Below, piece after piece: positions 44,059 through 55,580 of a stretch of DNA of 55,580 nt (positions are counted from its first letter, which is position 1; each line of letters opens with the position of its first letter). The notes under the pieces were generated by a model, which was given only the letters and a program-made list of their open reading frames with translations, did not search any database and was not told the origin of the DNA. The stretch is taken from assembly GCA_021775855.1 (NCBI GenBank), contig JAJFGZ010000043.1, positions 1 through 55,580 of the forward strand. The letters are read 5' to 3'. A program made the position numbers and the translations under genes. Origin of the DNA: Hyphomicrobiales bacterium. Its GTDB lineage: Bacteria > Pseudomonadota > Alphaproteobacteria > Rhizobiales > NORP267.

Positions 44059-44922
44059 CTATTTGATCCTGGGCTCAGCAGTTTTTGCTAGTTCCATATA
44101 TTGTTCGCGAAGGCGCAAAGACAACGGCCCCGGTTTGCCATCGCCGATTGCGCGGTCATCGATTTTGACGATCGGCATGACGAGCGAAGAGGCAGATGTC
44201 ATAAACGCCTCCTCAGCGTTGTAGGCCTCGTCAACAGTGAACCGGCGATCCACGACCTTCAGGTCTTGCTCCTCGGCGAGTTTTAAAACTGATTTTCGGG
44301 TGATGCCGTCGAGGATCTGGTTGTTGATCGGGCGGGCGATAATCTCGCGGTCCCGGGTAATAATAAAGGCGCTGGACGAAGACCCTTCAGTAACAAAACC
44401 GTCCTCGACCATCCAGGCTTCAAGACACCCCGCTTCGGCGGCAACCTGTTTCGCCATGACTTGGGCGAGCAAGGCGGTACTCTTGATGTCTCGACGCTGC
44501 CAGCGGATATCGGGTGTGGTCACGACCGAAGCGCCAGTTTTTACCAGTTCCGATACGCCAAATTTCTTTGCCTGGGTGAACATAACGAGGGTCGGTTCGA
44601 TGTCCGCCGGAAACGGAAAATCCCGCTCTGCGGCCCCCCGCGTGATCTGTAGGTAGATCAGACCTTCTTCGAGATTATTACGCCGTCCAAGTTCCAGATG
44701 AATGTCGACCAGCTCATCGTCACTCATCGCAAATTCAATGCGCATTTCCGCGAGCGAACGCCGCAACCGCGCAAGATGCCCAGTCACGTCCAGCAGCCGC
44801 CGGTCGAGAACGGCGGTCACCTCATAGATACCGTCGCCAAATAGAAATGCGCGGTCAAAAATAGAAACCTTTGCCTGGTCGACAGGCAAAAATTCCCCGT
44901 TGAGAAACGCAATCCGAGACAT
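44059..44922 (-). CDS. D-amino-acid transaminase-like PLP enzyme (class IV aminotransferase)
   Basis: This 287-residue fold type IV PLP enzyme has the N-terminal SIFDRAFLFGDGIYEV, the Schiff-base lysine in RRDIKSTALLAQVMAK, the glutamate in FVTEGSSSSAFI that contacts the PLP ring nitrogen, and ILDGITRKSVLKLAEEQ. The motifs suit D-alanine transaminase more than IlvE, but class IV substrate preference is hard to read from sequence. It would interconvert D-amino acids and 2-oxo acids. No murein gene is adjacent. It stands alone on the minus strand. Confidence 0.87.
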   Translation of the reverse strand: MSRIAFLNGEFLPVDQAKVSIFDRAFLFGDGIYEVTAVLDRRLLDVTGHLARLRRSLAEMRIEFAMSDDELVDIHLELGRRNNLEEGLIYLQITRGAAERDFPFPADIEPTLVMFTQAKKFGVSELVKTGASVVTTPDIRWQRRDIKSTALLAQVMAKQVAAEAGCLEAWMVEDGFVTEGSSSSAFIITRDREIIARPINNQILDGITRKSVLKLAEEQDLKVVDRRFTVDEAYNAEEAFMTSASSLVMPIVKIDDRAIGDGKPGPLSLRLREQYMELAKTAEPRIK

Positions 44923-45028
44923 GATTTGCTCCGGTCAAACGACTTGGAAAGGACATGAAACGGTCTAGCAGAAAATCGAGGCCTGGCAACAGGGATGGGG
45001 CCAGACTGTTACCTCGGCCGCGTGGGAT

Positions 45029-46021
45029 TTAAGCTGTTTCCAGCAGCCTCACTGCCAAACGCCGGGCCATGGCGCCGGCGATGCGCCGCCGTCCATAGGG
45101 TTGCACGAGCGTGGTTTTCATCGGTGAGACCTGTTTCTGCACAATTTCCGCCAGCCGGGTCTGGTCGTCTTCGTCGAGAGACGACCCTGCGAAACCGTCA
45201 AGGTCTTCGACCAGAAACGGATTGGTGTTGGTTCCGGTCACGGCGATTGTGAGGGTCTCGACCTTGCCATTCTCCCCGGAGAGTGCCACGGCGACGCCTG
45301 CGAGTGGAAAATCGATCGCGCCGCGGACCCGGTGCTTTTCGTATAACGCAGGCAGGGGCTCGGCCGGCAAATGGACGGCGGTCAGTAATTCGCCGGGTTT
45401 CAGCGTGAGATGATCCATCCCGTCGCCGGTATAGAGCTCCAACAAGGGTATGCGCCTGGTGCCTTCTGGCCCGACAATTTCAATCTCCACCCCCAGCACC
45501 AGAAAGACCGGTGCGAGGTCGCCTGAAAATGCCGCGTGGCAAAAATCGCCCTTGGGGGCAACGTGGCAGATATCGCCTTTATATTTCAGGCAATAATCGT
45601 TGCTCTGGCGCCACCACAGGCTCTGATTGTAAAACACGCAGCGGGTGTCGAGGCAGAGATTGCCGCCAACAGTGCCGGATTCGCGATGACCCGGCCCGGC
45701 AATTTCACGCGCCGCATGCGCCACCGCCGGGTAGCGATCCATAATAGTGCTGTGCTCGATGAGTACCGCCAATGTGACACCCGCACCAAGCGTTGCCGAG
45801 CCATCGCTATTTTCGGTAACCGCGGTCAGGTCCGCGACCCCGTTCAGCGAAATCAGCGTTTCTGGATCGCCAATCCCGCGGCGCATGTTGACCAACAGGT
45901 CGGTGCCGCCGGCCACATAGCGAATAGCTTCGCGGGTCGCGTCCCTGTCCGCATACATCGCAATAGCTTCATCGATGCTGCCGGGTTGCAACAGCGTGAA
46001 TTCCGGGAGAAGCTCTGTCAC
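45029..46021 (-). CDS. FAD-binding subunit of a molybdenum hydroxylase, with 4-HBCR-type extra cysteines
   Basis: This 330-residue medium subunit of a three-part molybdenum hydroxylase has [15 protein letters not shown] and [20 protein letters not shown], the FAD-binding motifs of the CoxM/HcrB class. Cysteines at residues 128, 144, 152 and 161 are spaced 16, 8 and 9. This matches my memory of Cys122, 138, 146 and 155 that hold the additional [4Fe-4S] cluster of 4-hydroxybenzoyl-CoA reductase subunit HcrB. The GTG start at 46021 overlaps the large-subunit stop in GTGA. Confidence 0.9.
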   Translation of the reverse strand: MTELLPEFTLLQPGSIDEAIAMYADRDATREAIRYVAGGTDLLVNMRRGIGDPETLISLNGVADLTAVTENSDGSATLGAGVTLAVLIEHSTIMDRYPAVAHAAREIAGPGHRESGTVGGNLCLDTRCVFYNQSLWWRQSNDYCLKYKGDICHVAPKGDFCHAAFSGDLAPVFLVLGVEIEIVGPEGTRRIPLLELYTGDGMDHLTLKPGELLTAVHLPAEPLPALYEKHRVRGAIDFPLAGVAVALSGENGKVETLTIAVTGTNTNPFLVEDLDGFAGSSLDEDDQTRLAEIVQKQVSPMKTTLVQPYGRRRIAGAMARRLAVRLLETA

Positions 46022-48378
46022 GACGTTGCGCCTTCGCTTGCTTTGCGGGCGGCGGCCACCTTGTCGCGGTGTTGCTTTTTTGCGAGTGCCTCGACCAGCC
46101 GGTCGGGGGTCACCGGCAGCTCGGTATAGCGTAGGCCGGTCGCGTCCTCGACAGCATTGACCAGGGCGGGGATGAAACTCGAGAGCGAGCACTCACCCGC
46201 CTCTTTCGCGCCGAATGGGCCGTTCGGATCGATGCTCTCCACGATATAGGTGTGGATCGGTGGCGACTCGATAATAGACGGCACCCGGTAGTCGAGCATA
46301 TTCGTGAACATTGGCATGCCGTTTTTGTGATACCGGGTTTCTTCGCTAAGCGCCTGTCCCATTCCCATCCAGACCGAACCCTGGATCTGACCCTCCACCG
46401 CCAACGGGTTGATGGCAAAGCCACAATCGTGCGCCACCCAGACGTCGTGGACCGTCACCTGGCCGGTATCGGGGTCGACTGATACTTCGACCGCTTGCGC
46501 CGAATAGGAAAAGCCCATGGTGGAGCCGACCGCACCGCCGCGGTGTTTGCCGCCCTGGAATTCCGGCGGGCAGGTGAACGTCCCCTTGACCGTAATCGTG
46601 CCCGTATCCACTAGCGCAGCCTCGACCACTTCCTGGAAAGGCAGGCCTTCGTCCTGGCCGCCCGAGACCCGGAACATTTCGTTGACGATCTCGATATCCT
46701 GGGGACTGGCGTCAAGTTTCTCCGATGCCGCAACAACGAGCATGTCGCGCAGCCGACTGGCGGCGTCAATGGTGGCATTGCCGACCATCATGGTGACCCG
46801 TGAGGAATAGGACCCGTTATCCTTCGGCGTGATCGCGCTGTCGTTGGTGATTACCCGGATCTTGTTGATATCAAGCCCGCAAACCTCCGCGACCGATTGC
46901 GCGACGATGGTCGACGATCCCTGGCCGATATCGGCGGCCCCGGTCAACGCCGTGATACTGCCGTCGAAATCGAGTTTCAGGTTTACCACCGCATGGGGTT
47001 CCCCGGTCCAGTTGACCGGTTTGGCCGCGCCGGAAATATATTGCGAGCAGGCAAACCCGATGCCGCGTCCCGGGCCGAGCTTGCCGGCCTTTTTCTTCCA
47101 GCCGGATTCGGTCTCGACCTTGTCGATACATTCGTCCAGCCCGTAGGACGTGATCTTGATGCCACTCATGGTCTCGGTCGGCGCTATTAGTAAATTGCGG
47201 CGGCGCACCTCGACCGGGTCGAGGCCAAGCTCCTTCGCCATCTCATCGAGCAGGCACTCAAAGGCGTGGCGCGAATTGACCGTACCGTGGCCGCGCATGG
47301 CACCGCTCGGAGGTACGTTGGCGTTGACCCGAATACCGTCATATTTGACCGCCGGGATGTCATAAATTCCCTGTAGCAGCGCGCCCGCATACAGGATGGT
47401 GACGATGCCATATCCCGCATAGGCGCCACCAAGCTGCAGGGCGTGGCATTGCGTGGCGGTCAGCTTGCCGTCCTTGGTCATGCCGATCTTCATCGTGATT
47501 TCGGTGTAAGGCCGGGTGCGCGACGTGAGGAAGGTTTCTTCACGGTTCAGATGCAAGGCCACCTTGCCCTTGGCCGCGCGGGCGAGGAGGCCGGCAATGA
47601 TCTCGAAATTCAGGGTTTCAGTGCGGGTGCCGAACCCACCGCCGACAAACGGCTTGATGACCCGGATCTGGTTACGTTCGATCTCCATCGTGTGGGCCAA
47701 CATCAGGTGCACGTAATAAGGGACCTGGGTGCAGGTCCGGATGGTCAGGTGTTGGCGCTCGTCGTCCCATTCTGCAAGGCTCGCATGGGGCTCCATATGG
47801 GTCTGGCAGATCTCGGCGCATTTGAAGGTCGCCTCACGCACAAGATCGGCTTGCTCGAATCCGTCTTCCACATCGCCGAATTCGTTGTGGACTTCGCGCT
47901 CGATATTTCCCGCCTTGTCGTCGTGGATCAAAATCGCGTCCGGCGCCATGGCGTCCTTCAGCGTGAAATAGGCTGGTAATTCCTTGACCGTCATTTTTAT
48001 GAGCGACAGCGCCTTGCGCGCGGTTTTTTCGTCCACCGCCGCGATCGCCGCGACCGGCTCACCGAAATACCTGATCCGGCCACGGGCCATCGGATATTCG
48101 TTGCGGGCAATCGGGAGAATGCCGAACGTCTGGGAACAGTCGTCACCAGTCACAATCGCAACCACACCCTCAAGCGCGTTGGCCTCGCTGACATCCAGCT
48201 CCGTGATCTCAGCGTGCGCGTAGGGGCTGCGGTAAATGACGCCGGTCAGCGTATCGGGGGAATAGAAATCCGCTGAATATTGCGCCTGCCCGGTCGTCTT
48301 TTCCGGGCCATCGATCAGTGGCGTTGGCGTGCCCGCCGGCGAGGCTTTGAGGGTTTTCGGATCTTGGCGTTCGTTCAT
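46018..48378 (-). CDS. molybdopterin-binding large subunit of a molybdenum hydroxylase (4-HBCR/xanthine dehydrogenase family)
   Basis: This 786-residue subunit starts [20 protein letters not shown] and GKAQYSADF-like sequence. It contains [19 protein letters not shown] (Mo cofactor region), GTGVYTGAAD-like [20 protein letters not shown], and [20 protein letters not shown] with the conserved active-site glutamate of the family. The ATG at 48378 has GGAGGAATTGG upstream and overlaps the small-subunit stop. With the neighbouring subunits it forms a small-large-medium operon. No maturation chaperone (CoxF/XdhC) or Mo cofactor gene is present in the window. Confidence 0.93.
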   Translation of the reverse strand: MNERQDPKTLKASPAGTPTPLIDGPEKTTGQAQYSADFYSPDTLTGVIYRSPYAHAEITELDVSEANALEGVVAIVTGDDCSQTFGILPIARNEYPMARGRIRYFGEPVAAIAAVDEKTARKALSLIKMTVKELPAYFTLKDAMAPDAILIHDDKAGNIEREVHNEFGDVEDGFEQADLVREATFKCAEICQTHMEPHASLAEWDDERQHLTIRTCTQVPYYVHLMLAHTMEIERNQIRVIKPFVGGGFGTRTETLNFEIIAGLLARAAKGKVALHLNREETFLTSRTRPYTEITMKIGMTKDGKLTATQCHALQLGGAYAGYGIVTILYAGALLQGIYDIPAVKYDGIRVNANVPPSGAMRGHGTVNSRHAFECLLDEMAKELGLDPVEVRRRNLLIAPTETMSGIKITSYGLDECIDKVETESGWKKKAGKLGPGRGIGFACSQYISGAAKPVNWTGEPHAVVNLKLDFDGSITALTGAADIGQGSSTIVAQSVAEVCGLDINKIRVITNDSAITPKDNGSYSSRVTMMVGNATIDAASRLRDMLVVAASEKLDASPQDIEIVNEMFRVSGGQDEGLPFQEVVEAALVDTGTITVKGTFTCPPEFQGGKHRGGAVGSTMGFSYSAQAVEVSVDPDTGQVTVHDVWVAHDCGFAINPLAVEGQIQGSVWMGMGQALSEETRYHKNGMPMFTNMLDYRVPSIIESPPIHTYIVESIDPNGPFGAKEAGECSLSSFIPALVNAVEDATGLRYTELPVTPDRLVEALAKKQHRDKVAAARKASEGATS

Positions 48379-48860
48379 GCCAATTCCTCCGCCGCAGCCT
48401 GCACAGCTTCGATGATTTTTACATAACCGGTGCACCGGCAGATGTTGCCACCAAGGGCATCACGGATGTCGTCTTCGCTGGGCGCGGGGTTGCCCCGCAA
48501 AAGCGCTTCAGACGCCATGATCATGCCCGGCGTGCAGTAGCCGCATTGGGATCCAAGTTTTTCGTGGAAACCGCGCTGTAGGGCCGACATGCGCCCACTC
48601 GCGCCCAGTGCTTCAACGGTCTCAACCTCTTTGTCATGGCATTCCGCAGCCAGCGTGATGCAGGACAATCTGGACCGGCCGTCAACCAAAACAGTGCATG
48701 CGCCGCACTCGCCACCATCGCACCCCTGCTTGGTGCCGGTCAGGCCGCATTTTTCGCGCAGATAATCCAGCAGCAACAGATTATCGGGTACAGCATCGTG
48801 CCGTACCCGCCCGTTCAGGGTCAGCGACAGCAGGCGCGGCGATTTCTCGGTCGGACCCAT
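48375..48860 (-). CDS. [2Fe-2S] small subunit of the molybdenum hydroxylase
   Basis: This 161-residue protein carries two [2Fe-2S] clusters. The plant-type cluster has [15 protein letters not shown] near residues 43-57, and the second cluster has CGYCTPGM and CRCTGYVK. It transfers electrons from the molybdenum centre to the FAD subunit. It is first in the small-large-medium operon, overlapping the large subunit by 4 bp (ATGA). Confidence 0.94.
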   Translation of the reverse strand: MGPTEKSPRLLSLTLNGRVRHDAVPDNLLLLDYLREKCGLTGTKQGCDGGECGACTVLVDGRSRLSCITLAAECHDKEVETVEALGASGRMSALQRGFHEKLGSQCGYCTPGMIMASEALLRGNPAPSEDDIRDALGGNICRCTGYVKIIEAVQAAAEELA

Positions 48861-49068
48861 GGAGAGATTTATCCTCTGGCAACATAAATCGTGCCGTATT
48901 CATTCGCACGAAGCGGGGAATAGCCGATGGTACAATTGCTGGATTGGCTGTCAAAAGCCCCGAGGGCTATAAACAGCCTTGCAGCGAGCCAAATTCTCCA
49001 CCCGCAAAGACATTATACAGACAAACGAGCATAATCGCCAGCAATCAGCATATATGCTGTGAGCCGCG

Positions 49069-50052
49069 TCAGCCGAATTTCGCCACACGGTCGTGGGGCG
49101 CGTCGAAATCAATTTTTGGGCCTGCCGGGACAATCCGCGTCGGATTAATCGTTTCGTGGCTGGCGTAATAATGCTGCCGGCATTGCTCAAGATCGCAGGT
49201 CCCGGCTATCCCCGGCATCTGGTAAATGTCGAGCATATAGTTCCACAGGCTTGGATAGTCGATCAACCGGCGGATATTGCATTTGAAATGACCCACATAG
49301 ACGGGGTCGAAGCGGTACAGGGTCGTAAATAATCTGATATCCGCTTCGGTGAATGTATCGCCGACCAGATAGCGCTGTTTGGCGAGTCGGGCCTCCAGAT
49401 CATCCAGTGTCGCGAACAGACCGCGGACGGCCTCATTGTAAGCCTCCTGCGACCTCGCGAAACCTGCCCGGTAGACGCCGTTATTTACATGCGCGAAGAC
49501 GACTTCGTTGATCGAGTCGATTTCGTCCAACAGGGCGTCCTGGCAATAATCGCCAGCCAATGCCCCGATCCCGTCAAAGGCCGAATTGAACATGCGGATA
49601 ATTTCAGATGATTCATTGGAAACAATTGTATTGCGTTCCTTGTCCCACAGGATTGGGACCGAAACGCGCCCGGAGCATTTCGGATCGGCGCGGGTATAAA
49701 CCTGGTGGAGATAGTCTGCATTGCCGATTGGGTCAGGGACGACGCCCGGGCCCTCGGCGAACGTCCAGCCCTTGTCGCCCATATAGGTGTGGACGACGGA
49801 GATGGGGATCATCTCGTCCAATCCCTTGAGCTTGCGCATGATCAGGGTCCGGTGGGCCCAGGGGCAGGCGAGCGAAACATAAAGAATGTAGCGGTTCGGT
49901 TCGGCCTTGAACCCGCCGCTGCCGGAGGGACCCGGGCTTCCGTCGGCGGTGATCCAGTTGCGGAAAACCGAAGTGGCGCGCACGAACCGTCCATCGGAAT
50001 TTTCTCGATCAATATCTTGATCAAGCCATTTGCCGTCTACGAGTAAACCCAT
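49069..50052 (-). CDS. glutathionyl-hydroquinone reductase (xi-class GST)
   Basis: This 327-residue Xi-class glutathione transferase has the active-site CPWAHRTLIMRKLKGLD with Cys63, then SVVHTYMGDKGWTFAEGPGV and VPILWDKERNTIVSNESSEI, typical of EcfG-like/YqjG enzymes. They reduce glutathionyl-hydroquinones to hydroquinones with release of GSSG. The enzyme would recycle quinone-glutathione adducts, such as those from oxidised hydroquinones like homogentisate, which links it loosely to the catabolic island. It stands alone on the minus strand. Confidence 0.93.
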   Translation of the reverse strand: MGLLVDGKWLDQDIDRENSDGRFVRATSVFRNWITADGSPGPSGSGGFKAEPNRYILYVSLACPWAHRTLIMRKLKGLDEMIPISVVHTYMGDKGWTFAEGPGVVPDPIGNADYLHQVYTRADPKCSGRVSVPILWDKERNTIVSNESSEIIRMFNSAFDGIGALAGDYCQDALLDEIDSINEVVFAHVNNGVYRAGFARSQEAYNEAVRGLFATLDDLEARLAKQRYLVGDTFTEADIRLFTTLYRFDPVYVGHFKCNIRRLIDYPSLWNYMLDIYQMPGIAGTCDLEQCRQHYYASHETINPTRIVPAGPKIDFDAPHDRVAKFG

Positions 50053-50558
50053 AATAACGTCTCCAACTTTGATGAAGGTATTTTATGGAACAGCACGTCG
50101 CACTTAATCGGCAGAATTTCAATTCCTGTCATCCCCGTGCTCGTTACGGCGATCCATATCCTGATCCCCCGGCGCGTTCAGAATGCTGAAAAAGCACCAG
50201 TGCACGCCGGAGACGGGCCGCAGGTCATCTTCGTGCCCCAAAACACGGTGAACAATAAGTGATTCTTTTTAACAAATCCAAACGCGGAAAACGGTGAAAA
50301 AATGGCCACCAAGAATTGATTCCAAATTCCGAATTTCGCCAATCTGGGTCGAGGTTTTCTGCTGGAAGTAGCCTGATTCACAGGCCTATGGGTGGGTCGA
50401 CAACAGCGCAGTGCATCCAATTACCTCAAGACCCGGAGGATCGTGGGGAGGCAATATCAGGGCGGCATTTCGAATCAAATCGAAATGCTGCCCTGATAGT
50501 GGTTTGTGTCTGCCAGCTTTGGTCTTGAACCTAACCTTTGGAAGCCCTTCGGCCGAGA
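50053..50558. other. 506-bp intergenic region between the hydroquinone reductase and katG
   Basis: I see no gene here: short open frames lack ribosome sites and family motifs. Near 50125 the text CCTGTCATCCCCGTGCTCGT resembles a degraded end of a REP-like repeat. A long hairpin at 50455 lies close to the katG stop. The 50250-50300 stretch is A/T rich and may hold the promoter of the hydroquinone reductase. Confidence 0.5.
50455..50498. terminator. long stem-loop downstream of katG
   Basis: Two 19-base arms, left beginning TATCAGGGCGG and right ending CTGCCCTGATA, pair at 18 positions with one G-T position that can wobble. The loop is ATCAAA. It ends 60 bp past the katG stop. There is no T tract on the katG side, yet its length makes it the best candidate for the end of the katG transcript or a stabilising 3' structure. 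Confidence 0.6.
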
Positions 50559-52922
<2,364 letters not shown>

Positions 52923-53822
52923 TTAATGAAGGGGCAGACGAAAAACCGACGCCAAAATCTCTATTTCGGCGGCACGGGTCGAGGTTTTCCGCCAGCAAAT
53001 GCCGATTTCCCGGTTTGCAGACTGGTGGTCGAGCGCAACGATGGCGATATCCAGCCCGCGTGCGATTCCGGCATCGATTGCCATCTGCGGCAACAGGGTC
53101 AATCCGAGCCCGCCTGCCACCATCTGCGTCAGGGTTTGCAGGCTGGTTGCCTCAAACCCCTGGTTTTTTTCGCGCCCCGCCAGGTCGCAGGCCGCAAGCG
53201 CGTGGTCGCGCAGGCAATGGCCGTCTTCGAGCAACAGTAGCGGCTCGTTCGCCAGTTCGGCGGTTGAAACAGTCGATTTTTCCGCCAACAGGTGCCCGGC
53301 AGGGCAGGCGAGCAGGAACCTGTCCTTCCCTAAAAGCGCCGTCGCGACCCCGTCCATTGGGTACGGCAAAGCCAAAATTGCCGCGTCGATGGACCCCGCA
53401 CCGAGTTTTTCAAGCAGGCGATCCGTTTGTTCCTCGCGGATAAACAGTTTTAGGTCCGGGTAATTGTCTCGCAGTTTCGGTAATATGGCGGGCAACAGAT
53501 AGGGCGCGATGGTTGGAATGACGCCAAGATGGAATTCGCCGGTGAGCGGACCCTGTTCGGCGGCCGCCAGCTGGACCATGTCCTCCGCTTCGCGCAAAAT
53601 TAGACGCGCCCGCTCGGCCAGTTTTTCGCCAAGCGGGGTGAGAATAACCTTCCTGTTGGTGCGCTCTGCAACCGGCATCCCGAGCTGGGCCTCCAGTTCG
53701 ATTATCCCGGCGCTGAGGGTCGATTGGGCGACAAAACACGCTCTTGCCGCCAGCCCGAAATGCTTTTCATCAGCCAAAGCGACCAGATAACGAAGTTGTT
53801 TTATCGAGGGGAGCGCGGTCAT
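52923..53822 (-). CDS. oxyR: LysR-type hydrogen peroxide regulator OxyR
   Basis: This 299-residue LysR regulator has the HTH KQLRYLVALADEKHFGLAAR with FVAQSTLSAGIIELEAQLGM. The ligand domain contains Cys203 and Cys212 in DGHCLRDHALAACD, nine residues apart, as in the disulfide switch C199-C208 of E. coli OxyR. It would activate katG on oxidation. The gene lies directly upstream of katG on the same strand. Assignment rests on the paired cysteines and the neighbour. Confidence 0.93.
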   Translation of the reverse strand: MTALPSIKQLRYLVALADEKHFGLAARACFVAQSTLSAGIIELEAQLGMPVAERTNRKVILTPLGEKLAERARLILREAEDMVQLAAAEQGPLTGEFHLGVIPTIAPYLLPAILPKLRDNYPDLKLFIREEQTDRLLEKLGAGSIDAAILALPYPMDGVATALLGKDRFLLACPAGHLLAEKSTVSTAELANEPLLLLEDGHCLRDHALAACDLAGREKNQGFEATSLQTLTQMVAGGLGLTLLPQMAIDAGIARGLDIAIVALDHQSANREIGICWRKTSTRAAEIEILASVFRLPLH

Positions 53823-54168
53823 GATATTTACTGGCCACCAGACACAGGCGCGCTAAACCGGGCCAAATGCAGCAGTCCAATAACATTCGAACGTTTCTCG
53901 TTACCCATTGTTTATTTTGTTTCTCAAATTACGGCGCCGTCGGAGCAATTGTGAAGGGATTTTAACAGTTTTCCGGCATCCTCTACCAGATCAAGAGCAA
54001 CCCGTTTGTTCGCTTTTTATCCGCGCCGGGAGGGTTATCTGAGCGGCAGGATAAGAGAAAAGTGAAGGAATGTGTACCGCACTTGATGGCTTTGGCTCCC
54101 ATATCAAGAGGAGTCGAAGGATAACAGAGCGACAGGAACGAAGTCAGACTAAAACTGGAGGCAGCCAG
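53823..54168. other. 346-bp intergenic region before the secreted protein gene
   Basis: No credible gene is seen. The sequence holds the oxyR promoter (minus strand) and, further right, the leader of the 120-residue secreted protein. No paired promoter boxes or strong hairpins stand out. Confidence 0.4.
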
Positions 54169-54531
54169 ATGAATAAAAGTACAAAAACAATCGGAGCGGC
54201 ATTGATGCTGGCTGGCATGGCATTCGCGATGCCTGCGCAATCGGCAGAGCGGGAATTATCCGCAGATCAGCTAAACATCATCGTCGCCGACGTAGATGTA
54301 GAGTTTTCCAGCCGCTGGATCTCGGGCGTGACCCGGTACAGTCAGGATGGCTCCGCAAAGACCGAATTGTCGATTGGTGTCTCAGATCAGGGCCAGTGGT
54401 GGCTCGAGGGCAACCAGGTCTGCACCCAGTGGAGTCGTTTGCGCCGTGGCCGGACCACCTGTGTGACCATCCTTTTGGACGACAACGACACCTACCGCAC
54501 CAGCGACGGCTTCTCCATCCGGGCTTTGTAA
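54169..54531 (+). CDS. small secreted protein of unknown function
   Basis: This 120-residue protein has a signal peptide (MNKSTKTIGAALMLAGMAFA, cleavage after QSA). The mature part of about 95 residues carries two cysteines in QVCTQWSRLRRGRTTCVTIL and a compact beta-rich pattern. The ATG at 54169 has GGAGG eight bases upstream. I do not recognise a family. It stands alone after oxyR. Confidence 0.7.
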   Translation: MNKSTKTIGAALMLAGMAFAMPAQSAERELSADQLNIIVADVDVEFSSRWISGVTRYSQDGSAKTELSIGVSDQGQWWLEGNQVCTQWSRLRRGRTTCVTILLDDNDTYRTSDGFSIRAL

Positions 54532-54764
54532 GGCAAGGCCAATTTTTCTGCGGCATTTGCAGGCGACGAGTCTGTTGGTGAAAAGCATCATTGAGCCCGT
54601 TTCGGGTTTGGGCTTGCCGGTCGCGAAAAGTTCTTAATGCTAGGCAAAGACTAAATCTCTGCCGGAGCGGCAAGTATATTGATGAGTGATAATTTTTATC
54701 CTTTCAATCTCGGATACCTCCCCGTCGGGGGAATAAATGGTCCGGGTTTAGCGGGGCAGACGTC

Positions 54765-55454
54765 GTGACCCGGGGTTGGAAAATATTTCTCACTATCCTG
54801 GCGGTGCCGGTCGCACTCTATGTCGTTTACAAATTGAACTACCCGACCATCTCGTGGAACCAGCGGATGACGGTCGAGATTGAAGTGAATGGCGAACTGG
54901 TTTCCGGCTCCAGTGTGAGCCGGGTTTCCTATATATTCTATCCATCCTGGCTGGCTCTTGGCGGTGGTGTAGCCAATTCCCGGATGCGGGGTGAGGCGGT
55001 GTATGTGAACCTTGGCGGACAGCCTCTGTTTGCCCTGCTGCGTTCCGAAGGGACTACAGATTATACGAAGCTGGTAGCGCAAAACCTGTTCCGGCGTGCG
55101 CTTCCGCGTGGCTACAGTTTCTCGCGGGCCTTGCAGCGAATGCGCTCCGAGTTTGGTAACCGCGAATTGCCGCGCGACGATTACCCGATGCTGGTGATGT
55201 TTACCGATATCACCGACCCCATGAGCGTGCAGCGGGTGGACCCGGACGATCTCGCCGCCACCTTCGGCGAAGGCGTTGAACTGAAACGCATCACCCTCGC
55301 CATCACCGGGGACTGGGGCACCAACGGAATAGAGGACGTGCTCGGGTGGCTACCGGAACGGCGGACGGGAATGCTGGATGGATCCAGGATTACAACAAGC
55401 AATAATCTCACAAATAATTTACATGCGGGTCATTTTAAGAGGAGTGGATACTAA
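54765..55454 (+). CDS. membrane-anchored protein of unknown function
   Basis: This 229-residue protein has one N-terminal membrane helix (IFLTILAVPVALYVVYKLNY) and a probable periplasmic domain starting WNQRMTVEIEVNGELVSGSS, then EAVYVNLGGQPLFALLRSEG and YPMLVMFTDITDP. I recall similar single-helix proteins upstream of lipase-like genes in alphaproteobacteria, but cannot name the family. The GTG start at 54765 lacks a strong ribosome site. The last 25 or so codons are AT-rich and unlike the rest. Its stop overlaps the next start (TAATG). Confidence 0.65.
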   Translation: MTRGWKIFLTILAVPVALYVVYKLNYPTISWNQRMTVEIEVNGELVSGSSVSRVSYIFYPSWLALGGGVANSRMRGEAVYVNLGGQPLFALLRSEGTTDYTKLVAQNLFRRALPRGYSFSRALQRMRSEFGNRELPRDDYPMLVMFTDITDPMSVQRVDPDDLAATFGEGVELKRITLAITGDWGTNGIEDVLGWLPERRTGMLDGSRITTSNNLTNNLHAGHFKRSGY

Positions 55455-55561
55455 TGGCTATTAGCACTGAACTTTTCAAAGCAATTCTGGTGATGAATTC
55501 AAATAACCGTACGTACAATCAGGGTATCGATTTTGGAACAGGTTCTGCGGATAGCATTTAA
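55454..55561 (+). CDS. first 35 codons of a lipase-like protein, ending in an early stop
   Basis: The open frame MAISTELFKAILVMNSNNRT continues YNQGIDFG and stops at TAA after 35 codons. Proteins opening like this (M-x-IST-L-F-AIL-MxxxNRxY) occur at the start of longer lipase-like alpha/beta hydrolases in alphaproteobacteria. The ribosome site AAGAGGAG is good and the start overlaps the preceding stop, so it is expressed as an operon partner. The early stop suggests a truncated or frameshifted gene; the window ends 19 bp later, so the rest cannot be seen. Confidence 0.5.
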   Translation: MAISTELFKAILVMNSNNRTYNQGIDFGTGSADSI

Positions 55562-55580
55562 TTTGTATGTGCATTAAACG

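Noticed and set aside
45029..48860. Carbon monoxide dehydrogenase (CoxMSL)
   Set aside because: The extra [4Fe-4S]-type cysteines in the FAD subunit and the large-subunit motifs do not fit CoxL, and the AYRCSFR signature was not seen.
50178..50528. Short open frames in the gap before katG
   Set aside because: No ribosome site, no recognisable motif and composition like noncoding DNA.

Overview
The window looks like chromosomal DNA of a free-living, aerobic alphaproteobacterium. By eye the GC content is in the upper 50s percent, gene density is high, and translational coupling is frequent (ATGA, GTGA and TAATG overlaps). Lineage indicators are a DUF2865 protein, the nadE-gltX pair, a short Psd next to PssA, an Atm1-type ABC exporter, OxyR-KatG and a type III polyketide synthase coupled to an isoprenylcysteine-methyltransferase-like gene. 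I cannot name the genus. I saw no tRNA, rRNA, CRISPR array, intact insertion sequence or prophage.

Layout. 1-5.9 kb: type III PKS/ICMT-like pair, an SDR, a VOC protein divergent from its probable TetR regulator, and small conserved genes (DUF2461, TfoX-like, GFA) divergent from an HxlR regulator. 5.9-8.6 kb: a GT51-like protein that appears to lack its catalytic glutamates, facing a ridA-azlC-azlD-GGCT operon. 8.7-13 kb: nadE-gltX and a DUF2865 protein. 13-20 kb: a homogentisate catabolic island. marR-maiA diverges from hmgA, fahA, doxX, an MBL-fold gene, an FAD aromatic hydroxylase and DUF2783. A P450 gene overlaps the end of the island on the other strand. 21.6-25 kb: two tandem paralogous TadG-like von Willebrand A proteins with no pilus genes nearby. 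25-29.6 kb: an acyl-CoA ligase and a DctPQM TRAP transporter. 29.8-35.2 kb: cysS, a compact inverted-repeat element, a second GFA gene coupled to cimA, a TetR gene, a deleted CMD/AhpD-like pseudogene and a LOG-family gene. 35.3-39 kb: Atm1-like exporter, psd and pssA. 39-44 kb: padR-MFP-RND efflux operon. 44-49 kb: a D-amino-acid aminotransferase-like gene and a three-subunit molybdenum hydroxylase. 49-54 kb: glutathionyl-hydroquinone reductase, katG, oxyR. 54-55.6 kb: small exported or membrane proteins and the first codons of a lipase-like gene that stops early.

How the genes work together. The clearest system is the homogentisate island. The FAD hydroxylase plus the small DUF2783 protein resemble the MhaA/MhaB pair that makes homogentisate from 3-hydroxyphenylacetate. 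HmgA, MaiA and FahA then take homogentisate to fumarate and acetoacetate. A palindrome in the marR/hmgA divergent promoter (core GTTGCATCTGTAAC) recurs with one base changed (GTTGCATATGTAAC) about 12 kb away, in front of the TRAP transporter. This suggests that one MarR protein controls both catabolism and uptake of the aromatic acid.

The molybdenum hydroxylase is also notable. Its FAD subunit carries four cysteines at the spacing I recall for the extra [4Fe-4S] cluster of 4-hydroxybenzoyl-CoA reductase. With the acyl-CoA ligase and the hydroquinone reductase it adds to an aromatic-compound theme, though no direct pathway link can be shown from sequence.
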